64,000 nucleotides of DNA from Mucidula mucida. Taxonomy: Eukaryota; Basidiomycota; Agaricomycetes; Agaricales; Physalacriaceae. The position numbers were made by a program, and so were the translations under genes. Numbering within the stretch: the first letter of the stretch is position 1; each line of letters starts with the position of its first letter. Shown here piece after piece: positions 23,926 to 38,728 of this stretch. The stretch is from NCBI GenBank assembly GCA_015501055.1, contig JADNYV010000016.1, forward strand, positions 186,001-250,000, given 5' to 3'. The notes beneath the pieces were generated by a model. It was not told the DNA's origin. It made no database searches and saw nothing but the letters and a program-made list of their open reading frames with translations.

Positions 23926-24207
23926 CCGCCTTGCCGCTGCAACCTCTTTTTCGTCTCGCATAGCAGTTCTTTTTATTGAGAGATGAACAAAACAAGCATC
24001 TTACTTCGGCGATGGTATACTATAGAACCAATTGACCTTGCGATCGTAGTTGATTCAAGAGCGAAAAGTCTGTCACAATGAGGGTAAGCCACCAAGACTG
24101 CCGGGCCACCTATGTAGGACCAGCACGCTTGGTTGTCGACATGATGGGATCTGATATCCTTCAAAGCTGAGCGGTGTTAACAGGTCAATCATTATAAAGC
24201 AATATAA

Positions 24208-25687
24208 AACAACATCCTCAAACCACGGATCCTTCAGCAGCTCTTCTGCGCTTGCTCGGGTCGATACGCAAAGCCCGACTTATCACAGCCGCGGCGGGCG
24301 CGATACGCCATCCTGGCCCTCGAAACGCTCGCTGCATTTAAAGCAATACGCGACGGATCTAGCTATCGCTAATCTCCAATCCATCTTTAAAACTCCCTAG
24401 AGAGCAAATTAGCGTGGCGTTTAAAAAGATGTCCGAGAGGACTGACCATCAGGCTCGAAGATCTCCTCTACATTGGAACATTTCTTCAGATATTCCGGGT
24501 CATACCTGTCGCCGATAACGGTAGCCATCTGCCATAGCATATACGCAACGTCCGAGAGATGCGCCTTACTTTCATAGCTGAAAAGTGACCTCCCAGTCAG
24601 CACCTCGAAGATCTAGGACCTTCCATGTTTAGATGTGACGTTTTCAATATGAATGTAAATTAATCCGACCTGACAACCAAAGGCCCAGATATCAGCGGGT
24701 TTGTCCCACTCAGCGCTCAAGAACACCTCCGGAGGACGGAATGCGGGGACAGTGATGACATGGCTGAGGTGCAATTTCGACGGTACCGCTGCGGTGCGTT
24801 GAGAATGTGGTCAGATAATGGGAGATGACGCCAAACCGGTGCCATAGTCAGCAAGCAAATACGTAGCTTTGGCAGCCTCTTCCATGGATATGGGCGGAAA
24901 GGTTTGAGTCACAGCAGATTGAACGATACCCTCATCAGACATCTCCGGGACATGTCGTCGAGCCGGATTCTTGACTAGAAAGTCCTCTATTTCTGCAGTT
25001 GTGAGGCCCGTGTCAATGAAAATATTATTTCTCTTGATGTCGGTATGGACAATGCCATTCGCATGAAGGTGGGCAAGGCCACGCAACGTGTGCAGTAGAA
25101 CACGTTTGATGACGGGAAGGGGGAGGTACTCGTCTTCACGAACGTAAGGGTACGAGAAAGCGCCAAAGTCCCGGATAAATGGGGGTGACGAAGCAAATAT
25201 GGTCGCCCTCCGCGGTACTCTTTCCAGGAAGTTCGAACAAGGATAGAAGGGGTAGGCAATGCGGTGTAGGAGGTTTTTGGTTTAAATTGCGCAACACGTC
25301 AGGCTCAGAACAAATGCCCTTGTTGGCATGGCCGTGCAATGGCCCGTCAAGACCTTGATGGCGACGAATCTGGCGTTTGAGCCGAGCCAGGTGCTGGAGT
25401 GCATGCCCCAACCTAGTTTACGTTCGATGGTATACCTTTCCTTGGGACCTATTTTCTCCCCAAAATCTAGCCCAACCAAAGTTGCGCGACGCAGGCATGC
25501 CATGCCTCGGAACGGAAGGTGTATTCAACATAAGTCTCGCCATTGGGACCAACGGAAAAGTGCTGGTTGGTGACCTTGGCGGGGTGGAGAGTTCAGAGGG
25601 CACTGTCGCCATTCGGGTGGAGGTCGTCGAAAGGAACCGAAAGAGTCGAAAAAAGGTTGGCCGACGAAGATGGTGCTTGAGGAGCAT
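24208..25687 (-). pseudogene. Disrupted SRPK/FunK-like protein kinase, left copy
   Basis: Pieces of the whole kinase are present in order but in shifting frames: an Arg-rich start (MLLKHHLRRPTFFRLFRFL), IERKLGWGMHSSTWLG, GKSTAEGDHICFVTP, HTDIKRNNIFIDTG, KATYLLADYGTG, RPPEVFLSAEWDKPADIWAFGCQ and MLWQMATVIGDRYDPEYLKK. Several frameshifts and stops interrupt it, including one in the last exon near 24370. The intact paralogue at 50785 gives the reference. The number and spread of lesions are greater than in the single-shift genes elsewhere in the window, so I call this a true pseudogene. Confidence 0.85.
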
Positions 25688-26253
25688 GAATCACACGTAC
25701 ACGGCCAGCTTTTCAAATAGCCAGTGTTTAAAACGCGCTGTGGTTGATTGGAGGCTGAGCTGTGTGTGAATCCGTGTCCACAGTCAGTGACCTCCTGGAC
25801 GAATCCCTCTCCTAAGCCCCGAAAGGACTCTCTGTGCGGCTTCAAGAACTCAGCACTGCGCAAGGTGGACGTTCATGGCAAAATTAACACGGCTAACGCG
25901 TAACCGCCTGGTACCGAATGGCCGTGAATGCCGAGCACGCGACTTTTCTTGATCGACGACCACCATCGGCCCGTTCCCTCTTTTACAAATTTGTATACAT
26001 ACTACGCATATCTTGACTTGTGCAGCCCACCAAGCTTAAATCCTGAAGAAGTATCGGGTCCTTTGAATCATTGTCATACCTTCTAATGCCCAACATGTCT
26101 TCAAGTCGACGGGCTCCTGCAATGGGTCAATGTCACCGCGAGCACCAAAACATGTCGAGTTTCCAAACTCAGTCAAGCAGAACTATCCGCCGCATGAAGA
26201 CTTTAGAAGCCAAGTTGTTTATGACCAGGCATTCTCGAGTATGAGAAATGTTA
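25688..26253. other. Intergenic; distal edge of the left arm
   Basis: The part near 25925-25965 matches the region upstream of the intact kinase (about 50533-50575) in inverse orientation. Beyond about 25990 I see no further match; this is the approximate edge of the duplication. Confidence 0.5.
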
Positions 26254-28078
<1,825 letters not shown>

Positions 28079-28118
28079 GTAAAAATGTCAAGGCAATAGG
28101 ATTGTAGTACACGACAAA

Positions 28119-30354
28119 TCAATCTATCCAAACTACGTGGTCCAGCGAAAAGTTGGCCTTTGGACGATATCTCTTGGAGGAGTTATCGTGCCTTTCAGCT
28201 TCCATGCGCATTTTGACTGAGCGGTGTACCTTGACCTCGGTATGGCGCTGTGGAATGTGACGTGCTCGTGCAAGATTAGGCCTGATTGAGGTTAACAAAA
28301 TTAACAGAGGACGGAAGGCCGAACACACCCAAACCAGGACTTCCATTTATCACTCCCTTCCTGATGTCGAAAGACCATCGGAATGTACTCCAAAATCCAC
28401 CAGACTTTTGCCAATTTAAGCTGATCATACTTTGGCGAGAGGGCATCAGCTAGCTCTTCATGCTCCTCTGTGATGAACGGATCTGGATCCACCGTCGGCC
28501 GAGCTGATTTCCCAAGGAATATATCGCTACTCTTTTCTTGAGACTCTTCAAGGCTCTTTTCGGGAAAGCACTTTTGGATGGTATAGTCTGGATCGTCGTC
28601 CCACTTGCAGACATTGGCGGCGGTCGTGGAGTGACGAAGGGATATAGAGTTGTAGGATCAAGACCGATGTCCAAAAGTCGGGCTGTATCGAACATGATTC
28701 CGGTATTAGCCTTGAAGCATTCTCGCACCATCCAGCGCAACGATATCCGTGCTAATGAATACCGCGTGTCATTCTTTACGGCGCCACCCCCGACGTCTGC
28801 GAGACAATTATCAAATTCTTGCGCATCTCAAATGGTGAGTGTCTCCTACCGCAGTGACATCCCTTTGATTGTCAGGTAAGTACCCCGATGCAGATCAAAA
28901 AAAGGCTGAACGTACCGCGAACCATACCTCCTCGACGTCAGTCTGTCTCTCCGGGTCGGACTCTGAATGGATCCTCTGCATTTCGCGCAGGAACAGCTCG
29001 TCCTCCGGGTCCCATTTCACCAATAAAGCTCTCTCGCGTCGTTGGCGATCGCGTACGCGTAACGAATCCGAATACTGTTTGGTGTTCTTCCGGCTAGTCG
29101 ATGGTGAAGCTTTGGGCGTTCCCAGCTTCTGCTCCGCCGCACTAGGACGGTTCCAGAGATTAGCTTTGAACTTGGCGCGGCGCTCATCCAGGGCTACGGC
29201 GTGCCTAAAGGTGCGAACGAGGGTGTTGGATGTTGTGAAAGGGAGATGGCGAGGGATGATCCCTACAGAGTCGACGGTATCCCTTTGAAAGGCGTGCGTC
29301 AAGATGTTGGAATGCAAGACGAGATGACGATCATACCATACACCCATGAACTCGATCGGTACCTCTATACAGAACGCCCGCTTAAAGTCGGTTGATTGAT
29401 CCCAACCAAAGCTGTCTGTCTCCGTATACATCTTGTACGCGAAAGGGACTTGCTGCCAATTGTCCGGCGGAAGTAAGCCGACTTTATGGAGCATCCCCGC
29501 GAGACTAGAGTCAAAAGGCTAATCAACAATGACCGGGATGCGAAACGCGTTTGACTTGCCTGCGGGCTGTGTACGCGCCTCTAGAGAAGCCAAAAATGCA
29601 TATTCGGTCGCCCGCATGGTCTAGAGGTCAAGTGAGACCGCGTTACACACGCTGATCAACGTAGCCATCACGCACAATTCTGCATCAAGAACTCATAACC
29701 ATCTGCTCAAAGGTTAGCGCTAATCCGGAATTGATTGAGAATGTAAATCATACCCATGACATGCGCGTCTAAATGCCACGCCACCATTGTATCAAGACTC
29801 TACACACACGTCCCGCGTCAATCGAGAGCTACGCTAAAGCGAATGATGAACAGTCTACCTTGGACACTGAGGACATGAAGCGGGATGCTACTCGTGGCGA
29901 GATGTAAGTCCCAATTCCAGTCTACGCGTCGCGATCAGATCCTCGCGCCACAACATTGAAGGTTTTGAAACCGCACCTGGTAATAAACCATCTGTTCCGT
30001 CCGATCATCCTTTTTCAGTAACGAGAAGAAATTGACGATATTAGAATTATCAGCATCAAACTGATCGCCTGTGCCATCGAAACACAATACGAGCGTGCGC
30101 GCGGGGTGGTCGGGCGGGATGACGGGCGGAAACGAGTCGGGATCCAACGTTCGCTCCTTCACCGGGTTGTGCTTCAGCGTGGAGTACTGTGACTTGGGCC
30201 GCGTCGTCCTGGGTATTTCCTCCGAAAGCCGCAAATTGACGAGTGGCCGACGCGCAGTCCCAAAGATGAATGATTGTGGCTCTGCCACGGTATCGTGTTC
30301 TTCGTCAACAAAAGTTTCGGTCGTGGATGGTTCCTCAACGTGCAAGCCAGACAT
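28119..30354 (-). CDS. DUF2235 alpha/beta hydrolase-like protein (one apparent frameshift)
   Basis: Ten exons: 29977-30354, 29859-29921, 29754-29799, 29676-29702, 29560-29620, 29337-29504, 28916-29282, 28850-28862, 28329-28796, 28119-28281. Landmarks of the DUF2235 domain (also in T6SS phospholipase effectors): RTLVLCFDGTGDQFD, the nucleophile segment IFGFSRGAYTARSLAG, the VWDTVDSVG Asp region, and GCHCDVGGG. The C-terminus continues with DALSPKYDQLKLAKVWWILE and HIPQRHTEVKVHRSV, the mushroom form of the family. Exon 8 is a 13-nt microexon; the intron at 29505-29559 has a GC donor. Between about 28640 and 28500 the frame must shift by one base (from TPRPPP to SARPTVDPDP). Substrate unknown; a lipase/esterase role is inferred from the family. 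Confidence 0.85.
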
Positions 30355-30739
30355 GATGGGGTCGTGAATATGGAAGAGGATAGTCACAAGCTGCACTGGC
30401 GTCTATTTTATACGCTCGGGGGAGTGGTATGAATCACCGAGGTCGTAACGGGATGCTGTAAAAGGGCTTCCTTTCAACAAGAAGCAATTGCGAGCCCCAC
30501 GCTGGCAATCAATAATAATGTCCCGTGATGGAACCATCAATCTGACCCTCCACGAGCTGGAAACGGAGCCAAAACATACACAGCACCGTTCGCCCACCAC
30601 AGGATTCATGAATCAGTTAGCATCATCAAGCACAAAGCGCTAAGATAGTGTCAGGCTCGAGTCAACAAGCAGGCTATGACGAGTTTTACACCTATTAAAA
30701 ACACTGCTTTGCTCCCTGTTCTAATTCCGCTGTACAACT
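30355..30739. other. Intergenic between two minus-strand genes
   Basis: 385 bases; no coding sequence recognised. It should contain the DUF2235 promoter and the WRS1 3' end. Confidence 0.4.
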
Positions 30740-32389
30740 CTACGATTTCGCCGTCTGCGCTTTGCCCATAGTCGGTTCTATTTTCCGCTTCGGGTCCATA
30801 AAAGTCGCCACGGTCTCATCTGTAACCTTGGCTCTTCGTGCTTGAAAGTCGCCGACAAACTTCTGCAAGACTTGTATACATTTTGCCTTCAATTGTCCCG
30901 TCAACAGGCGCCCTGCGCGGTAATCCTACATGACATGCGATGAGAAAAGAACAATGGAGACCTTGGGTGAAAAGCACTGACCTCTCCCAATTTAGCCAGC
31001 TCTTCATCGTCCTCCAAAAAGAATGAGAGATATTGATAACTGACATCCACGTCGGTATTTCCCCCTAGCTGGCGATGCTCCTCTTCGGTCTCCCGCCCAC
31101 CAGAAAAGCCGTGACGATTAACCTTGTTTTTTATCACATTGGCGGTGTCGGTCATATAGATGCTGCTGTTGGGGTCACTGGCGCTCATTTTTGTTTGAGG
31201 ACCTTGTAACGCCGGGAAGAATTTTGAATGGAGCAGTGCCGGTTTGGGGTATTTTAACTTTTGCGCCACATCGCGCGTTAGCCGGAAGTATGGATCCTGG
31301 TCAATCGCGCACGGGATAAGACACGGAATGTTGGAAACCTTTCCAAAAATCTGGGGGAATGAATTGGAGAATGACGGTGAGGCCTGGATAGCCGCAAAGT
31401 GGATTTTGCCGATGTTGTCCGAATCAGTGAAACCAAAGGTCGCCTTGGCTTGACTGTACGTGATTTGGCGTGAAATCTTGGAAACATTCTCGTAGAACGG
31501 ACCACCGACGTATTCGTAGTTGCTGAAGATAAAGGTCTTGGACATGTCAAATCCGACAGCGATAATATCTTTGGCATTCATGCGGGAGAACTCTTTGGTT
31601 TGCTCCACCTTGAGCTCATGCTTGAAGAGGAATTTCTCATCATCTAGAGGGACATTGTCAGCGGACACGTCGATGCTACGTAGACGTAGCGTACCGGTTA
31701 ACTGTACAACCAATGGTACGTCAAACACATCCTGCAGCCACCTGTCAATAGATATAAGCGCTAAGGATAATTTGAGAGTGACGAGTCATGCTGACTTTGT
31801 GAACTCGAAAGGAATCATGTGGCCAAGATGCATGCTGTTACTGCTTGGGCCTCGGCCAGTGTAAAGGAAAAACGGTTTGCCCTGTTCGTAGCGATCTAAG
31901 ATCTTGTCGAATTCTCTAGCCATTTCAGCTTAACGTGAGATCGAGTTTATTGACAAGGTGGCCCACCGATGTGAAAAGAACATGCCGCGTCGAAGAAAGA
32001 TATGTGGCCGTTTTCCAGTAAGTTTTTCGAATCTGGCAAGTAAAGCATCATCTACGCGACGCGTTCCAAACTGGGAGATGAGTTTGTCGTAGTCGATTGC
32101 TTGTTGTTGCCCGTCCGAAGACACCGAACCCTGTACATCCCACGGAGTCACGACTTGATCAGTGGATGATGCATCTCCAGCTGTTGCGGGTGTTGGTTTC
32201 GCTGTAGGCGCAGCAGACGCGGTTCTACGGCGATGGTCAATCCAAATGGAATTGACAGCAGAGAACAATGTATACAGACTCGGTCAGGGATGTACCCGCA
32301 AGCACTGCGCCGAGCTTTTCGACGGTCGCGGCTGCTGTTGGATCCGCAGACAATTCCTCGGGTAATGGCTGTGGTATTATCGAGGCCAT
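30740..32389 (-). CDS. WRS1: Cytoplasmic tryptophan-tRNA ligase
   Basis: Exons 32280-32389, 31967-32224, 31796-31915, 30982-31741, 30740-30925; 477 residues, in frame throughout. After a Pro/Ala-rich N-terminal extension come TPWDVQG and [22 protein letters not shown], then the class-I signature region [21 protein letters not shown] (HIGH-like), [15 protein letters not shown], and the KMSAS loop ([16 protein letters not shown]). These are diagnostic of eukaryotic-type TrpRS. The C-terminus ends QTAKS. It is divergent from CUL1, with 123 bases between the start codons. Confidence 0.95.
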
Positions 32390-32512
32390 TTATGTTGCAA
32401 TAGTTGAGAGGACGATGGTGGGAGGAAAGATGAGTCGGCCTGACACGTGATCCATGTCACCATTTGGCTGCCCTGGAGAAATCGTTGGTCTCCAAGTATC
32501 TTGCCCGCCACG
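32390..32512. promoter_or_regulatory. 123-base divergent promoter between WRS1 and CUL1
   Basis: The complete gap between the two start codons. No TATA box is obvious. Shared bidirectional promoter use is inferred from spacing only. Confidence 0.5.
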
Positions 32513-35198
32513 ATGCCGCCCAGCGAGCCGATTCCGCCAGCAAATGCAGACTTGGCGACAACATGGGCCTTTCTCGAGGAAGGCGTGGATCATATCATGA
32601 CCAAGCTACAGACCGGTGTATCGTACTCAAAGGTGAGCCTCTTTTTCACAACAAGATCGCGGTATAATTTACTAATTGAAGGCTGCAGTATATGGCGTTA
32701 TACACCGTCGCCTACAACTACTGCGTGTCCCCCAAAAGCAACACATCGTCCGAGTTTGGCAGCCTCGGTGCTGGGCGAAGTTAGCCCCTCCTTACATCCA
32801 TGCATCCCGTGCTCACTAGAGGCCATAGCAGGAGCCAACCTTATGGGCTCTGATCTCTACAATAACCTTATCCGCTACTTTGTCTGTCACCTCAAATTGT
32901 TGCGCGATGTACGTGTCGCCCCCGTCGCGTCGACGATCCCGCTGATCATCTACTTGTAGGAGACGGACGCCATGCAGGAAGAGAAACTACTACGATACTA
33001 CGCCGCGGAATGGGCTCGGTACACAACAGGTGCCAACTACATCAATCGCCTGTTCACCTATTTAAATCGACATTGGGTCAAGCGAGAACGGGACGAGGGC
33101 AGAAAGACCGTGTATCCAATATACACCGTGAGTTGTGCGCGTCAATATATACATTGTGCATCGACTAATAATACCTTAGCTTGCGTTGGTTCAATGGAAA
33201 GGCAGTCTTTTCATGCCCATACAACAAAAGGACACGAAGTTGGCAAGCGCAATTCTCCGCTTGATAGAACAGCAACGTGACGGCCAGACAATTGACCAAG
33301 GTCTGGTCAAGCAGGTCGTCGATTCCTTCGTGTCCCTCGGTCTCGACGAAATGGATCCCAACAAAGTTTGTCTCGATGTCTACAAACAGCACTTTGAGGG
33401 TCCATTTCTCGACGCCACAGAAAAGTACTACAAGAAGGAATCGGAATCGTTTCTTGCGGAGAATAGCGTGCCAGAGTATTTGAAAAAGGCAGAGGAGCGT
33501 CTCAGGGAGGAAGAGGACCGCGTCGAACGCTACTTAAACACACAGACGAGGAAAGCTCTGATTGGCAAGTGCGAGGATGTGCTCATCCGACAACATTCTG
33601 AGCTAATGTGGGACAATTTCCAAAATCGACTGGACTTTGATGAAGACGAGGATCTCCAGAGAATGTACTCGCTCTTGTCTCGTATACCGGAAGGACTGGA
33701 GCCGTTGAGGAAAAAGTTTGAGGAGCATGTCAAACGGGCGGGGCATTCTGCGGTGTCCAGGTTGATCGTCGAGGGAGGCGAGGGCGACTCTCTCGAACCG
33801 AAGGCATATGTCGATGCGCTCTTGCAGGTCCATGAGAAGAATGTTGCTATCGTCAACAGGAGTTTCCGGGGCGAAGCTGGGTTTGTCGCAAGCTTGGATA
33901 AAGCCTGTCGGGAATTCGTCAACCGTAACGCTGCGACAGGTCCCTCGAACTCAAAATCTGCTGAGCTGTTGGCGAAGCATGCCGATCTTCTATTACGAAA
34001 AAATAACAAGCTCGCCGAGGAGCAAGACTTGGAGACTGCGTTGAATCGGGTGGTACGTTGTGTAACCTGTATGTTCCGCGTCTCCTGAATTGTTGCAGAT
34101 GATAATCTTCAAGTATCTCGAGGACAAGGATATCTTCCAGCAGTTCTATTCGACGAAATTATCGAAGCGGTTGATTCACACTGTATCAGCATCGGACGAG
34201 GCTGAAGCGAGCATGATCACTAAACTCAAAGAGGCTTGCGGGTTTGAATATACCAACAAGTTACAGCGCATGTTTACGGGTGAGTTGTTGTGTGGCGCAC
34301 GAGTTCGTTACTGATTTTTTCTGTAGACATGAGCCTCAGCAAAGATCTTACGGACCAGTTCAAGGAAAGGATGGATCAGAATCATGACGATAACGACATC
34401 AATTTCTCTGTCATGGTCCTTGGGACGAACGTCTGGCCCATCAGTGCACCGGACCATGAGTTCATCATTCCGAAAGAGATCAACGTCACGTATGGGCGTT
34501 TCACCAAGTACTACCAAACGAAACATTCTGGTAGGAAGTTGACGTGGCTGTGGAACTACTCCAAGAACGAATTACGGACGAACTATCTAAATCAGAAGTA
34601 TATTCTGATGACGAGTTCGTATCAGATGGCAGTGCTGGTGCAGTATAATACTCATGACACAATGAGCCTGGATGAGCTAGTGGCTGCAACATCGATTCGG
34701 AAGGACTTGATGATGCAAGTACTCGCGCTCCTTGTGAAGGCCAAAATCTTGGTCAACGAGGAACAGGAACAGTACGATTTGAACCCGGGTACGTGAGTCT
34801 TATATAGTGCGAGATTCTAACCAAGTCATTCTACCAGGTTTCAAGTCGAAGAAGATACGCGTCAACTTGAACCAACCGATCAAGGCGGAGGTCAAGCAGG
34901 AGGCGACGGACGTGTTGAAGACGGTAGATGAGGATCGCAAATATGTGATACAGGCCACGATCGTGCGGATAATGAAGGCGCGCAAGTCGATGAAGAACCA
35001 GCAACTCATTCAAGAAGTCATATCACAAATCTCGACGAGATTTGCCCCGAAAATTCCTGACATTAAGAAGGTCTGTTCCTGTCGTTTCGTTCTTGATATT
35101 TTTTCTCATATCTTGTCCAGGCCATCGATACCCTTTTGGAAAAGGAATATATGGAGCGCGTGGATGGTACTCGCGACACCTTTGCCTATGTGGCGTAA
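32513..35198 (+). CDS. CUL1: Cullin 1 (SCF ubiquitin-ligase scaffold)
   Basis: Nine exons: 32513-32632, 32689-32779, 32829-32908, 32960-33127, 33180-34052, 34099-34279, 34327-34788, 34838-35070, 35121-35198; 761 residues, usual for CUL1. N-terminal repeats include [12 protein letters not shown] and [17 protein letters not shown] (adaptor Skp1/F-box binding side). The cullin homology domain has [35 protein letters not shown] and [15 protein letters not shown]. The C-terminal NEDD8 site is [11 protein letters not shown], and the ending DTFAYVA is the family terminus. It scaffolds Rbx1 and Skp1-F-box modules; several F-box genes lie in this window. All splice phases agree. Confidence 0.96.
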
Positions 35199-35407
35199 AT
35201 TTCAGCATTCAGTTTTCTTGTACTCGCTGTTTTCTCATTGTAGCACTATATCTACCCTGTACATTTAATCTAATTCGCTACTCCCTGATATCCAGTCATT
35301 GTTCTGCCTCCGGGGCACGATCGTTGATCAATGACGTCACGAGACGCTTATTTGGCAAACTCCGGTCAACAAAACATCCAACTTGACTTTCTACGTCGAC
35401 CTTGAAG

Positions 35408-36968
35408 ATGGCGGTGAATGGCTTACGCGACGCGCTGCTTGAGGGACTGAAGGAGCTACCTGGTACTCGCGAATTTCACCTTCATGTGCTCGCGTCATCC
35501 CCCAGAAAACACAATGGACTCTTTCCATTTGCGATCCCAAAGCAGCGAGCGTATTTGCAGGACATCCTTATTCTACTTTCGGAACAAAAGACCCCAGACT
35601 CTCCACGGATTGTAGTATCGGGCATTGAGGCGTCCGTGTACAACATTCCGACAACTGCATGTGCTGTTCTCTACGTGTCAAAAGTCGATGGCACCGGGCA
35701 ATCTTCTGCTCCCTCTCCCACATCAACTCTTGTTCGTTCCTTCTCTTGTACTATGCCGACCCGATGACGCGGCCCCTGGACGCAGAGCACTTCTGGATCC
35801 AGCTATTTGCGCGTGCGCAGAACCAATACCTCTTCCCAAACTCTTCAGATTTTCCGGGGAAACGTCCTCTCAGTGACGTCCGGCTCTGTAGTTGGTGGAA
35901 GAAACTCTTAACCGGTGTGGCCAAAGAACTTGATGAACGTTCGAAAGTTAAACCCACCATCAGATTGTACTACATCCTTCCAGGTTATTCTGAGCTTGAG
36001 GCGATAAATAGTCTCAGAGTTCCCTCTCCGTCGATGTCTTCCCCTGCCGTGTCCTGGAAATATGGTCATCCATATTCCCAGACGGACGTGCGTCTCCCTT
36101 GTCCGCCGACAGAGAAGCCCAATTTAGGTCACTTCATTCCGTATTTTGATGACTGCCCCAAGTCGCGGTTCCTTGATGAAATCGCTCATACGACGGAATC
36201 AAATGGTGTAAAATCACCTGCTCGCAAACGTTCCCGAACCAATACTCTGGGCGATTCCGTTGACCCGCACGCAATCGAGCCTCCAAAGAAGGAGGAACGG
36301 CCACTCGGACAGTTAGAGAACGTCTCCCCAGACGAGTTCTGGGAACGTATGTCTTTCCGCCAAGAATGTGTTGCGGGTGCCGTGACGGGGTTTTTCGCGC
36401 TCGGCCTAACGGCGAACAACACCGAATCCACATTCCACCGATCCTCCAGATCTCCGCTGGAGCCCCAGCCAGGACAAGTTTCCGCGCAGCTTATCAAGCG
36501 AGTCCTACAGACCATGCATACAGGCGTGGAATTTCCCACCGTCGACCTAGCCGTTCGCGCGACAGAAACGCTGGAAGGCGCGATCCGCGGGCTTTGCGAC
36601 GGGATCGCGTCGATCCATACCCCGATTATACAAGCTCCTCGTCCCGTGCGGCCCGTCAGTAAACGGGGATCTAAGCTTGACGTCCCGCGTTTCAAGACTC
36701 CTGAGCCTCAATTGCTTGCCCCGCCTCCCCCGCGCACCCCCCACCCCGGGGAAACAAGTTTATTGCGGATATCTCGCCGAACCCTTTTCCTGAGCCAGAA
36801 ACGTCGTTGGAGACATATAATTCTCACATCTATGGTTCGGTGTGTGTGAGCAATGCGGAGTTGCCTTCGAAAGATGCATCGAGGACGGAGGAAGGAGGTG
36901 GAGATGTGTCAAAAGCACCACAAGTGACGGTACTGACAGTGCGGAAGAAGAAGAAGAGGCCCGAATAA
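35408..36968 (+). CDS. RTT109: RTT109 histone H3 acetyltransferase (two apparent frameshifts)
   Basis: Single exon, about 520 residues after correction. The N-terminus (LRDALLEGLKELPGTREFHLHVLASSPRK, IVVSGIEASVYNIP) and middle (LLYYADPMTRPLDAEHFWIQLFARAQNQYLFPNS, then the SWWK segment) match Rtt109, the fungal acetylase of H3 K56 (and K9/K27) that acts with Asf1/Vps75 in the nucleus during replication and repair. The tail ends with the basic VTVLTVRKKKKRPE, as expected for the family. Two one-base losses are needed to read it through: near 35742 (between LVRSF and LLYYADP) and in the C/G-rich run at about 36736-36752 (between RTPHP and NKFIADISPNPF). The coding signal continues strongly on both sides of each. 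Confidence 0.88.
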
Positions 36969-38728
36969 TCATTGAGCTTGTAGGGATTTCATATACTATC
37001 TCGAAATTTGCTGATTGGTTCGAGTAGGTCCCATTCTCTGGTTACTTGCCTAATTTGTACTTTTCTTGCGCGTTCGAAATGTCAGTCGCGTCAGGCTCGA
37101 AAGACCTGGTATGTTGGCGAAGAATGCTTCTCGTTATGCTATCCTTCTTTTGGCAGGTTTTTGCTTCTGATTCGTTCTGATTTTCTTTGGCTTTTAAATG
37201 GTCTCGTACTCATTAAAAAAAAATTTCAATAGAATTCCACCACCACAAGCGCTAATTGAAGTGTTCTCGTCATTAAACGATGAATTGCTCCCTCGAATCA
37301 CCTCATGGTTCTGGGGTGTTGTGAATGTATTTCTGGATAGCCTCTGGTTTCCGCATGGATGACTGCTTACATCTTCCGCAGTGCGCGACGCCTCTCGGCT
37401 TTCGAGGTCTTGGGAGGATCTACACGTGAAGGCTATACTCATAAAGTGTCGCAACTCCCACTGACATGCACAATGTACCGGGATGTTATCGGAAGATGGT
37501 GTGCGTCTGTTATAGCTTGCCGGCAGGGTTTTCTTTCCGTGTGAGGCAACGAAAGCGTCTACTACACGCGAGCGGGATCGAAAAGAAGATGAATTGTGCT
37601 CGAGACCCCTTGATACGAAGCGTTCAGAATAGGGAGTACAGTTCCGTGTGGCTTGTTGATCACCGAAGGCAGGGATATAAAGGTGAGAAACGCGCTAGAA
37701 GAAGTCAAGTGACCGCGACGAAAGGACCTGGACCAATATTCTTTGGCAAAGTCCAGACGTACGGAGCGTTGAAACAAGGTAAGGCGTTGGTTAGTATTAC
37801 CGGCGTTGTGTCATTCTGAATTCTGAAAGGAAGATCTATTGAAAGGGAGTGGTACGACTTTGCGGGCAGAGGCGAACGATTGCATGTTGACATTGAAAAT
37901 ATGGCCCTATTGCTAAATGAAGAGTAGGTTGTTGGCAAGGTAGGATCCCTAACGAAACCCTTTCTGTTATGATCAAGAATGCTATCAAACTTTTCAGGCC
38001 ATTCGATCTTGGCGAACAGTGTCATCGAGTTATCTCCTAACAAAGATAGATAGTGTTGAGCCAGTGGGGTTACATGCCGGCTCTGCATTGGAAAGGCTGA
38101 GAAAGCCAGGATGTCGGAGCGTCTCAGGTGATGCACATGGGATAGACTCGATGGGATCAGAGAAGACGAGAAGTGTTATCTGGGTGAGAAGATTGCGCTG
38201 AATGCGAAAGCTGGCTGTGTCGTGCTGTACTCGGAGAGATGGGAAGAGAAGGAGCCGGGTATGTGAGAGGAGAATGCGTTTCATGGCTCCCCTGTAGCTG
38301 AGCGAGTGTCAGGCTCAAACACGGTGTTGACACTTTGTTATAATTTTTCGGAAAGACAATATAACGGACGCAAAGGGAGTGTGGCGATGGCCCGATCACA
38401 TTCGAGCGAGGAGCTTCGATAGAAAGTTCTTTTTAATTATCCATTCCGTCCGAAATACCCTCGCTTGGTCGCCCTTGTTGCGATCTTAGCCTTTCCCCAT
38501 CATCATCCTCTGCCATCGGTCTCCAGCTTTTGCACAGCGAGCTCTCGCCGTTCCTTTGCGGGCCATGTCACTCAACCACGCCAGCGGCATTGCGGCCCAC
38601 CCTCAATCGCTGCCATCCTTTGCACAGGCTTTCAGTCCCTCGTCGCTCGGCCAGATCTCACAGGGCAGTCACATCGCGCTGCCACCCATCCAGACACGAC
38701 CCATTCGCGTGTCCCGTCACCTACAAAC
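36969..38728. other. Unresolved region, possible multi-exon or decayed plus-strand gene
   Basis: Several plus-strand stretches look coding but lie in different frames: about 37247-37350 (IEVFSSLNDELLPRIT), about 37820-37926 (GRSIEREWYDFAGRGERLHV, ending at a stop), and about 38170-38266 (LGEKIALNAKAGCVVLYSER). I could not connect them by good splice sites. The part next to 38729 is pyrimidine-rich and probably the promoter or 5' UTR of the following gene. Confidence 0.35.

Larger units (their letters stand above)
12240..25990. repeat. Left arm of inverted segmental duplication
   Basis: Carries homologues of the genes found in opposite orientation at about 44.0-53.0 kb: homeodomain-like gene, helical-protein gene, F-box gene, carboxylesterase and kinase. 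Non-coding matches support a DNA-level duplication: the 69-base gap between the homeodomain-like and helical genes, and the kinase upstream segment with the shared string gtggtcgtcgatcaag. Read on its reverse strand, the order is kinase, esterase, UBC7, hydrolase, F-box, helical, homeodomain-like, EAF. The right arm lacks UBC7 and the hydrolase and has the kinase moved. Confidence 0.85.

Noticed and set aside
28580..28612. A 32-nt intron to explain the DUF2235 frame change
   Set aside because: Too short compared with all other introns here, and it would remove the family-like TPRPPP segment; a missing base fits better.
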